43,814 bases of DNA from DATAXV01 sp036272915. Lineage in GTDB: Bacteria; Chloroflexota; Dormibacteria; Dormibacterales; Dormibacteraceae. The stretch is from assembly GCA_036272915.1 (NCBI GenBank), contig DATAXV010000164.1:1-43814 (forward strand), given 5' to 3'. Shown piece after piece: positions 6,742-14,902 of this stretch. The translations under genes were made by a program, and so were the position numbers. Under the pieces are notes generated by a model that was not told where the DNA came from, ran no database searches, and worked only from the letters and a program-made list of their open reading frames with translations. Each line of letters begins with the position of its first letter. Position 1 is the first letter of the stretch.

Positions 6742-8547
6742 ATGAGCGGATTCCAGGCTCCCCATTGCGGATCTCTAAGGGCGTCCGACGCGGGCAAGGA
6801 CGTCGAACTCTACGGCTGGGTGGCTCGTCGCCGTGATCACGGCGGCCTGATCTTCATCGACCTTCGCGACCGCTGGGGTGCGGTCCAGGTCGTCTTCAAC
6901 CCCCAGCAGCAGGCCGCCGCCCACCAGGCGGCCGAGCACCTCAGGGCCGAGTACTGCGTGCGCCTCAAGGGCCGCGTCGAGCGCCGGCCGGAGGGCTCCG
7001 AGAACGAGCACCTGGCCACGGGCGAGGTCGAGGTCTTCGCGACCGAGCTGGAGGTGCTCAGCGCCTCCAAGCCGCTCCCCTTCCCGCTCGACGCCGAGCC
7101 CGACGAGCAGACCCGGCTGGTCCACCGCTACCTCGACCTGCGGCGTCCGAAGATGCAGCAGATCCTCGCCATCCGCCACCGCCTCAACAAGATCATCCAC
7201 AGCTACTTCGACGAGCGCGAGTTCATCGAGGTCGAGACCCCGATCCTGACCAAGAGCACGCCCGAGGGCGCGCGCGACTTCCTGGTGCCCTCGCGCCTCT
7301 ACCCGGGCCAGTTCTATGCCCTTCCGCAGTCTCCCCAGCAGCTGAAGCAGCTATTGATGGTGGCCGGCGTGCAGCGCTATTACCAGATCGCCCGCTGTCT
7401 CCGGGATGAGGACTTGCGGGCGGACCGCGCGCCCGAGTTCACCCAGCTCGACCTCGAGATGTCCTTCTGTGAGGAGGAGGACGTGTTCGAGATCATCGAG
7501 GGCTGGATCGGGCGTGTCTGGTCCGAGGTGCTCGGCACTGAATTGCCTCGTCCCTGGCCGCGGATGAGCGAGCAGGAGGCTCGTCTCCGCTTCGGCTCGG
7601 ACAAGCCCGACGTCCGCTTCGGGCTGGAGATCGCCGACGTCAGCGAGATCCTCGCCGGCACCGAGGCCCGCGTCCTCCGTCAGGCCATCGAGGAGGGCGG
7701 CGTGGTCAGGGCCCTGGCCGTCCCCGGCGGCCGCGACATGCCCCGTCGCGAGCTCGACGAGCTGGTCACCATCGCCCGCGGCGCCGGTGGCAAGGGCCTC
7801 GCCTGGCTGCCCGGTCCCCTCGACCGGCACCTTGCCGAGGGCGAGCTGGCCGGGATCCGCAGGGCCGTCGGCGCCGGCGAGGACGACTTGGTCCTGCTCG
7901 CCGCCGACCGGCGCCGCCGGGCGGAGACGGTCATGGGCATCATCCGCCTCGAGCTGGGTCGGCGCCGCAAGCTGATCCGCGAGGACGAGTGGGGCTTCCT
8001 CTGGGTCTACCCGATGAACCTCTTCAACGAGGACGACCAGGGCAACCTGACCTACGGCACCCACCCCTTCACCCGGCCGATGGAGCAGGACCTGGCCCTG
8101 ATCGACACCGATCCCTACGCGGCCAGGGCTCACGCCTACGACTTCATCTGCAACGGCTACGAGCTCGGTGGCGGCAGCCTCCGGATCTACGACCGGGCCC
8201 TCCAGGAGCGGGTCTTCCGCATCCTCGGGCTCCCCGACGAGACGATCCAGGCCCGGTTCGGCCACCTGCTCCGCGCCTTCGAGTACGGCGTCCCGCCGCA
8301 CGGCGGCATCGCCGCCGGCCTCGACCGAATCGTGATGATGCTGGCCGGCACCGACAACATCCGCGACGTCATCGCCTTCCCCAAGACCCAGTCGATGCTG
8401 GACCTGCTGATGGAGGCGCCGGCGGAGGTGGAGCCGGCCCAGCTGCGAGAGCTGGGCCTGGGAATCCTGCCCCGCAAGCAGAGTGAGCCGCGCCCTCAGC
8501 CGGCCGCCGTGCCCGGCGATGGAATCGGGCACGGGCCGCTGAGGTAG
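6742..8547 (+). CDS. aspS: Aspartyl-tRNA synthetase (possibly non-discriminating)
   Basis: Class II synthetase of 601 aa with the bacterial architecture. N-terminal OB-fold anticodon domain (about 1-110); catalytic core with LPQSPQQLKQ and the motif-2 segment CLRDEDLRADRAPEFTQLD; bacterial GAD insertion (about 285-410); motif 3 GLDRIVMMLAGTDNIRDV. The ATG at 6742 puts GSLRASDAGKDVELYGWV at the expected distance from the start; upstream codons in this frame are not conserved-looking. The anticodon-domain segment reads RRDHGG, where discriminating enzymes such as E. coli have RRDLGS. A His here is associated with non-discriminating AspRS that also charges tRNA-Asn, which would require GatCAB; those genes are not in this window. 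Confidence 0.96.
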   Translation: MSGFQAPHCGSLRASDAGKDVELYGWVARRRDHGGLIFIDLRDRWGAVQVVFNPQQQAAAHQAAEHLRAEYCVRLKGRVERRPEGSENEHLATGEVEVFATELEVLSASKPLPFPLDAEPDEQTRLVHRYLDLRRPKMQQILAIRHRLNKIIHSYFDEREFIEVETPILTKSTPEGARDFLVPSRLYPGQFYALPQSPQQLKQLLMVAGVQRYYQIARCLRDEDLRADRAPEFTQLDLEMSFCEEEDVFEIIEGWIGRVWSEVLGTELPRPWPRMSEQEARLRFGSDKPDVRFGLEIADVSEILAGTEARVLRQAIEEGGVVRALAVPGGRDMPRRELDELVTIARGAGGKGLAWLPGPLDRHLAEGELAGIRRAVGAGEDDLVLLAADRRRRAETVMGIIRLELGRRRKLIREDEWGFLWVYPMNLFNEDDQGNLTYGTHPFTRPMEQDLALIDTDPYAARAHAYDFICNGYELGGGSLRIYDRALQERVFRILGLPDETIQARFGHLLRAFEYGVPPHGGIAAGLDRIVMMLAGTDNIRDVIAFPKTQSMLDLLMEAPAEVEPAQLRELGLGILPRKQSEPRPQPAAVPGDGIGHGPLR

Positions 8548-8550
8548 TAT
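8545..8550 (+). promoter_or_regulatory. -10-like TAGTAT before the structured RNA
   Basis: TAGTAT overlaps the aspS stop codon and ends 6 bases before the predicted 5' end of the RNA at 8557. No good -35 is seen within the end of aspS. The spacing to the base of the long stem supports a start near 8556-8558. Confidence 0.4.
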
Positions 8551-8556
8551 CTAAGC

Positions 8557-8764
8557 GTCCCGCCCGGAGCGAGGTCTCATGTGCGCGTTGCCCAATAAAA
8601 AGCACATAGGGACCCTGGAGTCCGGGCCGCCGACCACATGCCTGCGAGAGATTGACGGCCGTAGCGTTTCGGCGCGCGGTCGCCGTGCAGGACTTGGGAA
8701 GCGCCAGGCAGGGGACCCACCTGAGTTTCTCAGGACAACCCACCTGCCTCGTTCCGGCGGGATC
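8557..8764 (+). ncRNA. ssrS: Structured RNA of about 205 nt, candidate 6S RNA
   Basis: The intergenic region folds from end to end. CCCGCCCGGAGCGAGG (8559-8574) pairs with CCTCGTTCCGGCGGG (8747-8761) as a 15-bp stem with one bulged C and one G-U, extended by T8558-A8762 and G8557-T8763. Inside, ATGTGC (8579-8584) pairs with GCACAT (8602-8607). On the 3' side CCTGAG-TTT-CTCAGG (8720-8734) forms a hairpin flanked by GGGGACCCA and ACAACCCACC. GAGTCC (about 8618) pairs with GGACTT (about 8691) toward the apex. A long closing stem, an open middle with a small 3'-side hairpin and a terminal stem, at about 200 nt, is the layout of 6S RNA, which binds RNA polymerase as a promoter mimic. That it is a structured RNA is well supported; the 6S identity rests on architecture and recalled consensus, not on a model search. 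Confidence 0.6.
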
Positions 8765-8790
8765 TTTACGCCCTCATCGGGCCGGCCGGA

Positions 8791-9075
8791 ATGGATCTCC
8801 TCCACCTGATCCATCCCGGCTACGTGCTGGCCGCCCTGCTCACGCTGGCCGTCGCCAACGCCGTCTACGCGGTCTGGCCGATGCGGGGTCGGCGCTTTCT
8901 GCGGATCCTGATCACCAGTGCCGTCGGCATCGTCCTCGGGCAGGTCTGGGCGCTGATCGGCCTCCCCGCGCTGCAGCTCGGTGACGCCAACCTGCTGCCC
9001 GGCGTCCTTTTCGCACTTCTCCTCCAGCCTTTGGCCGAGAGGCTCACCCCCCGGGCACTAAGATTGCCCCGGTGA
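8791..9075 (+). CDS. Small membrane protein, unknown function
   Basis: A 94-residue protein with about three hydrophobic segments (residues 6-28, 34-56 and 62-80) separated by a basic loop containing RGRRFLR. No known family is recognised. The ATG at 8791 lies 26 bases after the candidate 6S-like RNA. Its TGA overlaps a GTG (9072-9075), and the DUF948 gene starts 37 bases later, so it probably belongs to the same transcription unit. GC3-biased codons throughout support it being a real gene. It may be a small membrane accessory to the DUF948/YtxH envelope proteins downstream, which is inference from position only. Confidence 0.65.
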   Translation: MDLLHLIHPGYVLAALLTLAVANAVYAVWPMRGRRFLRILITSAVGIVLGQVWALIGLPALQLGDANLLPGVLFALLLQPLAERLTPRALRLPR

Positions 9076-9112
9076 GCGCCGCTACCTCCCATATCCCGAC
9101 GGGGGTGTCTCG

Positions 9113-9466
9113 ATGCTGAACTTCCTCTGGTTCGCCCTCGGACTGGGCGCGCTCCTGGTCGCCCTCTGCCTGTGCACCGTCCTGCTCCGGCTCCACCGCA
9201 CCCTGAGCGCTCTCGAGCAGACGCTGATGACGGCGGACGAGAGCCTTCGCGAGATCGTCCCCGAGGTGCAGGGGAGCCTCGGCAACGTCAACAATCTGAC
9301 CGCCGGCGTGAATCTCGCCCTGCGCTCCGCGGGAAGCGGGGCCAGCCGGGTCGGCGCCAACGTCGGCGACGCCGCCGGCGAGGCCGGCCGCGACGCCCGA
9401 GCCGCCGCCCACGGCGTGGCCGTCGGGTTTCGAGCCTTCTGGCGCGGGGTAGTCAAGAAGCGTTGA
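9113..9466 (+). CDS. DUF948-type membrane-anchored protein
   Basis: 117 residues: one N-terminal transmembrane segment (about 5-26), then a helical region with heptad-like spacing (LRLHRTLSALEQTLMTADES) and an Ala/Gly-rich tail ending in basic residues. This matches the DUF948 layout, of which actinobacterial members are encoded just upstream of alaS. The molecular function is unknown; the family is associated with the envelope and general-stress genes. It is followed 17 bases later by a YtxH-type gene, a pairing also seen in Firmicutes. The start ATG at 9113 has no strong Shine-Dalgarno (GGGGGTG is nearby). Confidence 0.7.
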   Translation: MLNFLWFALGLGALLVALCLCTVLLRLHRTLSALEQTLMTADESLREIVPEVQGSLGNVNNLTAGVNLALRSAGSGASRVGANVGDAAGEAGRDARAAAHGVAVGFRAFWRGVVKKR

Positions 9467-9483
9467 TCAAGGAGGATTCACAC

Positions 9484-9801
9484 ATGGCCGATCGACGTGG
9501 AAACCGCTTCTTCTGGGGCCTGGTCATCGGCGGTGCGCTCGGATACCTGCTGGCCCGCTACCTCAGCACCGAGGAGGGGCGGCGCCAGCTGGACGCGCTG
9601 AAGGCGAGGACGACGGAGCTCACCGCCGAGAACTCTGAGCTGCGGCAGCGGGCCGCCAGCGCCGCGGTCACCGTCCGCGACGCCGTGCAGGGCGCGATCC
9701 AGGAGGGCATGAGCGCCGCCAAGGTGCGTCGCCAGCAGCTCACCCAGAGCGCAGCGCAGCTGGTCTCCGGAGCCACCAACGGCACCGGGGAGGGCACCTA
9801 G
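9484..9801 (+). CDS. YtxH-family protein
   Basis: 105 residues. The N-terminal segment RFFWGLVIGGALGYLLARYL is the glycine-containing hydrophobic helix of the YtxH family (general-stress proteins), followed by STEEGRRQLDALKARTTELT, the usual basic/helical part, and a low-complexity C-terminus. A perfect Shine-Dalgarno AAGGAGG (9469-9475) stands 8 bases before the ATG, unlike most genes in this window. It sits between the DUF948 gene and an RsbW-like/SigB pair, which fits a general-stress envelope role. The function is unknown at molecular level. Confidence 0.75.
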   Translation: MADRRGNRFFWGLVIGGALGYLLARYLSTEEGRRQLDALKARTTELTAENSELRQRAASAAVTVRDAVQGAIQEGMSAAKVRRQQLTQSAAQLVSGATNGTGEGT

Positions 9802-9806
9802 AGCAC

Positions 9807-10283
9807 ATGCCTGAAAGAGCCCTGCTCGCCGAGCTGAAGATCCCGGCGAGCGAGGAGTTCATCCACGTCGCCAAGATGGTGGCGGCCTCGGTCGGCGGCC
9901 ACCTCGGCTTCGACCTGGAGGAGATCGACGATCTCAAGATCGCCGTCGCCCAGGCCTGCGACAGCACCATCCAGGAGGCGATGGAGCTGTGGGGCAGCGC
10001 CAACCCGGCGATCATGCGGATCGTCTACAGCTCGACCGACCGCGGCATCGCCATGGACGTCGAGGTGATGTCGCCGGGGAGCATGACCGCGCTCCCGACC
10101 GGTCGCGACGCGGCCGGGATGAGGGACGCGCTTCCGACGCGGCGGACGGCACGCGCGGCCGAAGACCAGACCTCACTGCTCGCGCGCAGCGTCATTCGCC
10201 TGTTCGTGGACGAGTTCCAGCAGCAGATCGACAGCGGCAGCGGAGAGATCCGGTTCCGCCTGGTGAAATACCTGATCAATTGA
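9807..10283 (+). CDS. RsbW-like anti-sigma protein with degenerate ATP site
   Basis: 158 residues with the fold signature of the HATPase_c_2/RsbW group, which bind SigB-type sigma factors and usually phosphorylate an anti-anti-sigma partner. The conserved N-box region reads EEIDDLKIAVAQACDSTI (about 38-55): the expected Glu is Gln49 and the metal-binding Asn is Ser53. No DxGxG G1 box is visible; the equivalent stretch is VMSPGSMTALP followed by a polar insertion. The C-terminal SLLARSVIRLFVDEF matches the last helix of the family. Its TGA overlaps the TTG start of the sigma factor (TTGA), so the two are translationally coupled. I infer it binds the sigma factor but may not be an active kinase. 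No anti-anti-sigma (RsbV) gene is present. Confidence 0.75.
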   Translation: MPERALLAELKIPASEEFIHVAKMVAASVGGHLGFDLEEIDDLKIAVAQACDSTIQEAMELWGSANPAIMRIVYSSTDRGIAMDVEVMSPGSMTALPTGRDAAGMRDALPTRRTARAAEDQTSLLARSVIRLFVDEFQQQIDSGSGEIRFRLVKYLIN

Positions 10284-11062
10284 GCACCGAGCCTGCGCTC
10301 ACCCGAGAGCAGCTGCGTGACCTCCACCGCCGGTTCCACGACTCCCACGACGAGGGGGAGCGTCAGCGGATCAAGGAGGAGCTCGTTGGTGCCTACGAGA
10401 GCCTGGTCTACTTCCTCGCGCGGAAGTTCCAGAACCGTGGCGAGCCGCTGGACGACATCGCCCAGGTCGGCTTCCTCGGCCTGATCAAGGCGATCGACCG
10501 CTTCGACCCCGGCCTCGGCAACGAGTTCACGACCTTCGCCACGCCGACGATCGCCGGCGAGATCAAGCGCTACTTCCGCGACAAGGGCTGGTCGATCCGG
10601 TTCCCGCGCCGCCTCCAGGAGCTGCACCAGCAGGTGGTGCGGGCCAACGAGCAGATGCGGGCCGAGCTGGGCCGCAACCCGAGCGTGAACGAGATCGCCG
10701 AGCGCCTCGGGGTGGACAGCAACGACGTCCTCGAGTCGATGGAGATCAGCACCGCCCACAGCCCCCTCTCCTTCGACGCCTCGATCGGCCGAGAGGGCGA
10801 CGAGGGCAGGCAGCTGGCGGAGACGGTCGGCGGCGACGACGACAACCTGGACCGGGTCGAGATGCGGCAGGTGCTGCAGCGGGCGATGGCCCACCTGACC
10901 GAGCGCGAGCAGAAGATCCTGGCCATGAGGTTCGTCGACGAGATGTCCCAGGCCGAGGTCGCCCAGCGCCTGGGCATCAGCCAGATGCACGTCTCGCGCC
11001 TGCAGCGGGCCGCCCAGGAGCAGCTGCGCGAGCTGCTCGCGGCGGAGGCGGAATCCGGATGA
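10280..11062 (+). CDS. RNA polymerase sigma factor, SigB/SigF (group 3) type
   Basis: 260 residues with regions 2, 3 and 4 and no region 1.1. Region 2 includes DDIAQVGFLGLIKAIDRFDP and the -10-recognition part TFATPTIAGEIKRYFRDKGW; region 3 is LQELHQQVVRANEQM onward; region 4 is LTEREQKILAMRFVDEMSQ followed by the HTH AQRLGISQMHVSRLQR. This matches SigB/F/G sigma factors of stress response and sporulation. The start is TTG at 10280, chosen because it overlaps the upstream TGA and gives the usual N-terminal length; the open frame upstream is a shadow of the RsbW-like gene. Its immediate partner is the degenerate RsbW-like protein. Target promoters would be of the GTTT...GGGTA type; none was found by eye. 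Confidence 0.9.
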   Translation: MSTEPALTREQLRDLHRRFHDSHDEGERQRIKEELVGAYESLVYFLARKFQNRGEPLDDIAQVGFLGLIKAIDRFDPGLGNEFTTFATPTIAGEIKRYFRDKGWSIRFPRRLQELHQQVVRANEQMRAELGRNPSVNEIAERLGVDSNDVLESMEISTAHSPLSFDASIGREGDEGRQLAETVGGDDDNLDRVEMRQVLQRAMAHLTEREQKILAMRFVDEMSQAEVAQRLGISQMHVSRLQRAAQEQLRELLAAEAESG

Positions 11063-11085
11063 CCGGTCGGGCCCTCCGACCTGGG

Positions 11086-11091
11086 TACACT
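11086..11091 (+). promoter_or_regulatory. -10-like TACACT before alaS
   Basis: TACACT ends 8 bases before the TTG start of alaS, with no Shine-Dalgarno between. This would place the transcript start at or beside the start codon. A -35 is not evident. Confidence 0.4.
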
Positions 11092-11099
11092 CTTCCCAC

Positions 11100-13637
11100 T
11101 TGAACGCGAACGAGCTCCGGCGCCGCTTCCTGGCCTTCTTCCAGGAGCGCGAGCACCTGATCCTGGAGAGCGCACCGCTCGTCCCCAGGGACGACCCCTC
11201 GACGCTCTTCAACTCGGCCGGGATGCAGCCGCTGCAGCCCTTCTACCGGGGCCTCCGCCAGCCGCCGGCGCCGCGGCTCACCTCCTGCCAGGAATGCCTG
11301 CGCACCGACGATCTGGAGGAGGTGGGGCGGACCGACCGCCATCACACCTTCTTCGAGATGCTGGGCAACTTCGCCCCCACCGGCGGCTACTTCAAGGAGC
11401 GCGCGATCCCCTGGGCCTGGGAGTTCGTGACCGACACCGAGTGGGGTCTCGGGCTTCCCGTCGACCGGCTGCGCGTCACCGTCCATCCGACCGACTCCGA
11501 GGCCCGCGAGATCTGGGCCCAGAGGACCGGCGTCAAGGCCGCCTGGATCCACGACAACGATGACAACTGGTGGGGCCTGGAGCTCGGGCCCTGCGGCCCC
11601 GATTCCGAGGTGTGGTGGGACCGAGGCCGCGAGTACGGCTGCGGCCAGGAGGACTGCGCGCCGGACCACTGCGGTCGCTTCCTCGAGTTCTGGAACCTGG
11701 TCTTCCCCTCCTTCGACAAGCAGCCGGACGGCAGCCTGCCGCCACTCCCCAACGGGCCCGGGATCGACACCGGCATGGGCCTGGAGCGGGTCGCCTCGAT
11801 CCTCCAGGGCGGCGAGAGCAACTTCGACACCGACCTCTTCGCTCCGATCCTGGCCTTCGTCCGGGAGAACGGGGAGAAGCGGGACAAGCGCTCGGAGCGG
11901 ATCATCGCCGACCACCTCCGCGCCGCCACCTTCCTGGTCGCCGAGGGGGTCCTCCCCGCCAACGAGGGTCGCGGCTACGTCCTCCGCCGACTGATCCGGC
12001 GCGCCGACCTCCACGCCCGCCGCCTCAACCTGAGCCGGCCGCTGGCCGAGGGCGTGCCCGCGGTGGTCGGGGTGATGGCCGACCAGTACCCGCTGCTGGC
12101 CCGGCGCCAGGCCGACGTGATGGCCGCCGTCGAGCGCGAGAGCCAGGCCTTCGGCCGCACGCTGGAGCGCGGACTGGAGCTCTTCGAGAAGACCGCCGCC
12201 CGCCACTCCGAGGTCATCCCCGGAGAGGAGGCGTTCACGCTCCACGACACCTTCGGCATCCCGCTCGAGCTCACCCGCGAGATGGCCGAGGAGCGCGGGC
12301 TCCACGTCGACCAGCCGGGCTTCGAGGCGGCGATGGCGGCGCAGCGGGAGCGATCCCGCAAGACCATCGTCAGCGCCTGGGCCGATCTGGCCGCGCTGCC
12401 CGCCTCCGAGTTCCTCGGCTACCAGCAGCTGGAGGGCGACGCCCACCTGATCCAGATCCGGCGGGCCGGGGCCGAGGTCCGTGAGGCGGAGGAGGGGGAC
12501 GAGGTCGAGGTCTACCTCGACCAGACGCCCTTCTACGCCGAGTCCGGCGGTCAGATCGGCGACACCGGCGTCATCCACGGCCCCGACGGCGAGATCGACG
12601 TCGAGGACACGCGGCGCCCGTACCAGGGGGTCATCGCCCACCTCGGCCGGGTTCGGATCGGCCGCGTCGCCGTCGGCCAGCAGGTGCGGGCGTCGGTCGA
12701 CGCCTCGCGCCGGCGCCAGATCATGCGTCACCACAGCGCGACCCACCTGCTCAACAAGGCCCTGGAGGAGATCCTCGGCCAGGGCGGCCTGCAGCGCGGG
12801 TCGTGGGTCGGGCCCGACCACACCACCTTCGACTTCCCGCTCGACCGGGCGCTGACCCAGGCGGAGCTCGACACGCTGTCGCGCCGGGTCAACGAGCAGG
12901 TCCGCGCCGCCCTCCCGCTGACGGTCAGGGTCCTGCCCTATGAGCAGGCGATAGCCACCGGCGCTACGCACCTCTTCGATGAGAAGTACGGTGATGAGGT
13001 GCGAGTCGTCTGCTTCGGCGGTTGGAGCTGCGAATTCTGTGGCGGCACCCACTCCCCGACCAGCGCCGACGTCGGGCCCTTCGTCGTGCTCTCCGAGGGG
13101 AGCATCGGCCAGGGTCTGCGGCGTCTCGACGTGGCCGCCGGCCTCGCCGCCGAGGACCTGATCGCCCGGCGCCTGGCCGACGCCACGCGGCTCGCCCAGA
13201 CGCTCGGCGTCCGCCCCGACCAGCTTCCCGAGCGCGTCGACGCCCTGCGCGGCGAGGTCCGGCAGGCCGAGCGCCAGGCCGCGAAGCTGCGCCAGGAGCT
13301 TCGCGACGCCCGGATCGGGGGCGCCGACGGATCCGGTCCGGCCCAGCGCCAGGCCCGGGTGCCGCTGGTCCTGGAGCGGGTCGACGCCGAGGGCATCGAG
13401 GACCTCCGCGGCTACGCCGAGCGCTACCTGGAGGCGATCGGCGGCTCCGGCGTGGTCGGCGTCGCCAACGACGCCAACTTCGTGATCAAGGTCTCCCGCA
13501 ACCTGGCCCAGGACTACGATGCCAGGCGCCTGGTCCAGCTCATGGGCCGCGGCGGAGGCCGCCCGGAGCTGGCGCAGGGCAAGCTCGACCGGCCCCTGCC
13601 CGACGCCTTCCGAGAGGTGGAGGCCGCCCTCAGATGA
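11100..13637 (+). CDS. alaS: Alanyl-tRNA synthetase
   Basis: 845 residues, full length. Class II catalytic core with FNSAGMQPLQPFY, TSCQECLRTDDLEEVGRT, FFEMLGNFAP (motif 2 region) and GPGIDTGMGLERVASILQGG (motif 3). The editing domain has the zinc-binding HHSATHLLNKAL (HxxxH) and the Cys site CEFCGGTHSPTSADVG. The C-terminal DHHA1-like C-Ala domain has GRGGGRPELAQGK. All sites needed for charging and for clearing Ser/Gly-tRNA-Ala are present. The start is TTG at 11100; the N-terminal NANELRRRFLAFF matches the family's first helix, so no other start is needed. The stop overlaps the next gene as ATGA. Confidence 0.97.
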   Translation: MNANELRRRFLAFFQEREHLILESAPLVPRDDPSTLFNSAGMQPLQPFYRGLRQPPAPRLTSCQECLRTDDLEEVGRTDRHHTFFEMLGNFAPTGGYFKERAIPWAWEFVTDTEWGLGLPVDRLRVTVHPTDSEAREIWAQRTGVKAAWIHDNDDNWWGLELGPCGPDSEVWWDRGREYGCGQEDCAPDHCGRFLEFWNLVFPSFDKQPDGSLPPLPNGPGIDTGMGLERVASILQGGESNFDTDLFAPILAFVRENGEKRDKRSERIIADHLRAATFLVAEGVLPANEGRGYVLRRLIRRADLHARRLNLSRPLAEGVPAVVGVMADQYPLLARRQADVMAAVERESQAFGRTLERGLELFEKTAARHSEVIPGEEAFTLHDTFGIPLELTREMAEERGLHVDQPGFEAAMAAQRERSRKTIVSAWADLAALPASEFLGYQQLEGDAHLIQIRRAGAEVREAEEGDEVEVYLDQTPFYAESGGQIGDTGVIHGPDGEIDVEDTRRPYQGVIAHLGRVRIGRVAVGQQVRASVDASRRRQIMRHHSATHLLNKALEEILGQGGLQRGSWVGPDHTTFDFPLDRALTQAELDTLSRRVNEQVRAALPLTVRVLPYEQAIATGATHLFDEKYGDEVRVVCFGGWSCEFCGGTHSPTSADVGPFVVLSEGSIGQGLRRLDVAAGLAAEDLIARRLADATRLAQTLGVRPDQLPERVDALRGEVRQAERQAAKLRQELRDARIGGADGSGPAQRQARVPLVLERVDAEGIEDLRGYAERYLEAIGGSGVVGVANDANFVIKVSRNLAQDYDARRLVQLMGRGGGRPELAQGKLDRPLPDAFREVEAALR

Positions 13638-14902
13638 GCCCTCGCTTCCAGATCCTGCGCCGCCGGGAGGATTACTTCCGGCACTTCAGCGCCCTCGACA
13701 TCGGCACCGAGGTGATCAAGGTCCTGACCGTGCGCCGCGAAGGCACCGAGGGCGTGATCCTCGGGGTCGGCCGTGAGCGGCACAAGGAGGGGGCGATGAG
13801 CGCGGGCGCCATCGCCAACACCGACGCCGTCATCGACGCCTGCAACCGCGCCCTGGAGTCGGCCGAGGACATGGCCGGCGTGGTGCCCGGGCAGACCGTG
13901 GTCGGGATCGGCGGCGAGCTGATCAAGGGCTTCGCCTCCGCCGTCTCCTATCCACGCGAGCGCCCCGACGTCAAGGTCAGGGAGCAGGAGCTGCGCAGCC
14001 TCCTGCAGCTGGTCCAGAAGCGCGCGCTGCGAGAGGCCCAACAGCTGCTCGACCTGGAGCGCGCCTACGGCGACCTCGAGGCGCAGCTGATCCACTCCTC
14101 CGTCACCTCGGTGAAGATGGACGGCTATCCGGTGATCAGCCCGATCGGGTTCCGGGGGCGCAACCTCGAGGTCACCGTCTTCAACACCTTCGCCCCCCGG
14201 CATCAGGTGGAGCAGCTGGAGTCGCTGCTGCGCGAGCTCGACCTGGAGCTCCTCTCCGCCGTCTCCGAGTCCTACGCGCTGGCCCGAGCCTGTGCCGGCG
14301 AGGACCAGTGGGAGCAGGGGGCGATCTACGTCGACATCGGCGGCGGCTCGACCGAGGTCGCCCTGCTCCGCGGCGGCGGCATCGAGGGCACCCGCCTCTT
14401 CAACCTCGGCGGCCGGGCGGTGACCCGGCGGCTGGCCGCGGCCATGGGCGTCTCCATGGACGAGGCCGAGGCGCGCAAGCTGCGCCACTCCGAGGGGCTG
14501 CTCTCCCCGCAGATGGAGGCCCAGGTCTCCTCGGCGGTGGCGATCGACGTCGACGTGCTCCTCCAGGGACTCGCCCTCTGTCTCCGCGAGATGGCCAGGG
14601 GGGAGTCGCTGCCGGCGACGGTCTACGTCTGCGGCGGCGGCAGCATGCTTCCGGAGCTGATGGCCGAGATGAAGGCCGGCGAGTGGGCGGAGGGCCTGCC
14701 CTTCACCCGGCAGCCCTATGTGCGCCAGCTCATGCCCGACGATGTCGGCGGCCTGACCGACATCACCGGGCAGCTGCATTCCCCGCAGGACGTGGCGCCG
14801 ATGGCGCTCGGCAACCACGCCCTCGGTGGCCAGGAGCAGGGAGACGCCGTCGACCACGTGATGCAGGGCGTGCTCTCGCAGCTGAAGGGTGCCCGCAGAT
14901 AG
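13634..14902 (+). CDS. FtsA/PilM-family actin-like ATPase
   Basis: 422 residues of the actin/Hsp70-like fold with an SHS2-type insertion as in FtsA and PilM. Seen: N-terminal phosphate-1 loop ALDIGTEVIKVLTVRR (about 18-33); a 1C/SHS2-like region around QLIHSSVTSVKMDGYPV; phosphate-2 loop YVDIGGGSTEVALL (about 234-247); adenosine motif VYVCGGGSMLPELM. FtsA tethers FtsZ to the membrane; PilM anchors type IV pilus assembly proteins. Which role applies is not clear: no C-terminal amphipathic membrane-targeting helix is obvious, and no pilNO genes are adjacent. The ATG at 13634 overlaps the alaS stop (ATGA). The neighbouring membrane-anchored baseplate-J-like protein and a prepilin peptidase about 4.4 kb further on make an envelope or pilus function plausible. 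Confidence 0.8.
   Translation: MSPRFQILRRREDYFRHFSALDIGTEVIKVLTVRREGTEGVILGVGRERHKEGAMSAGAIANTDAVIDACNRALESAEDMAGVVPGQTVVGIGGELIKGFASAVSYPRERPDVKVREQELRSLLQLVQKRALREAQQLLDLERAYGDLEAQLIHSSVTSVKMDGYPVISPIGFRGRNLEVTVFNTFAPRHQVEQLESLLRELDLELLSAVSESYALARACAGEDQWEQGAIYVDIGGGSTEVALLRGGGIEGTRLFNLGGRAVTRRLAAAMGVSMDEAEARKLRHSEGLLSPQMEAQVSSAVAIDVDVLLQGLALCLREMARGESLPATVYVCGGGSMLPELMAEMKAGEWAEGLPFTRQPYVRQLMPDDVGGLTDITGQLHSPQDVAPMALGNHALGGQEQGDAVDHVMQGVLSQLKGARR

Noticed and set aside
8579..8809. 76-residue ORF MCALPNKKHIG... between aspS and the small membrane gene
   Set aside because: It lies across the paired arms of the structured RNA, lacks GC3 bias and a ribosome site, and overlaps the next gene.
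9072..9119. 15-codon ORF (GTGA overlap) running into the DUF948 start
   Set aside because: No ribosome site and no conserved features; the overlap is explained by chance in high-GC sequence.
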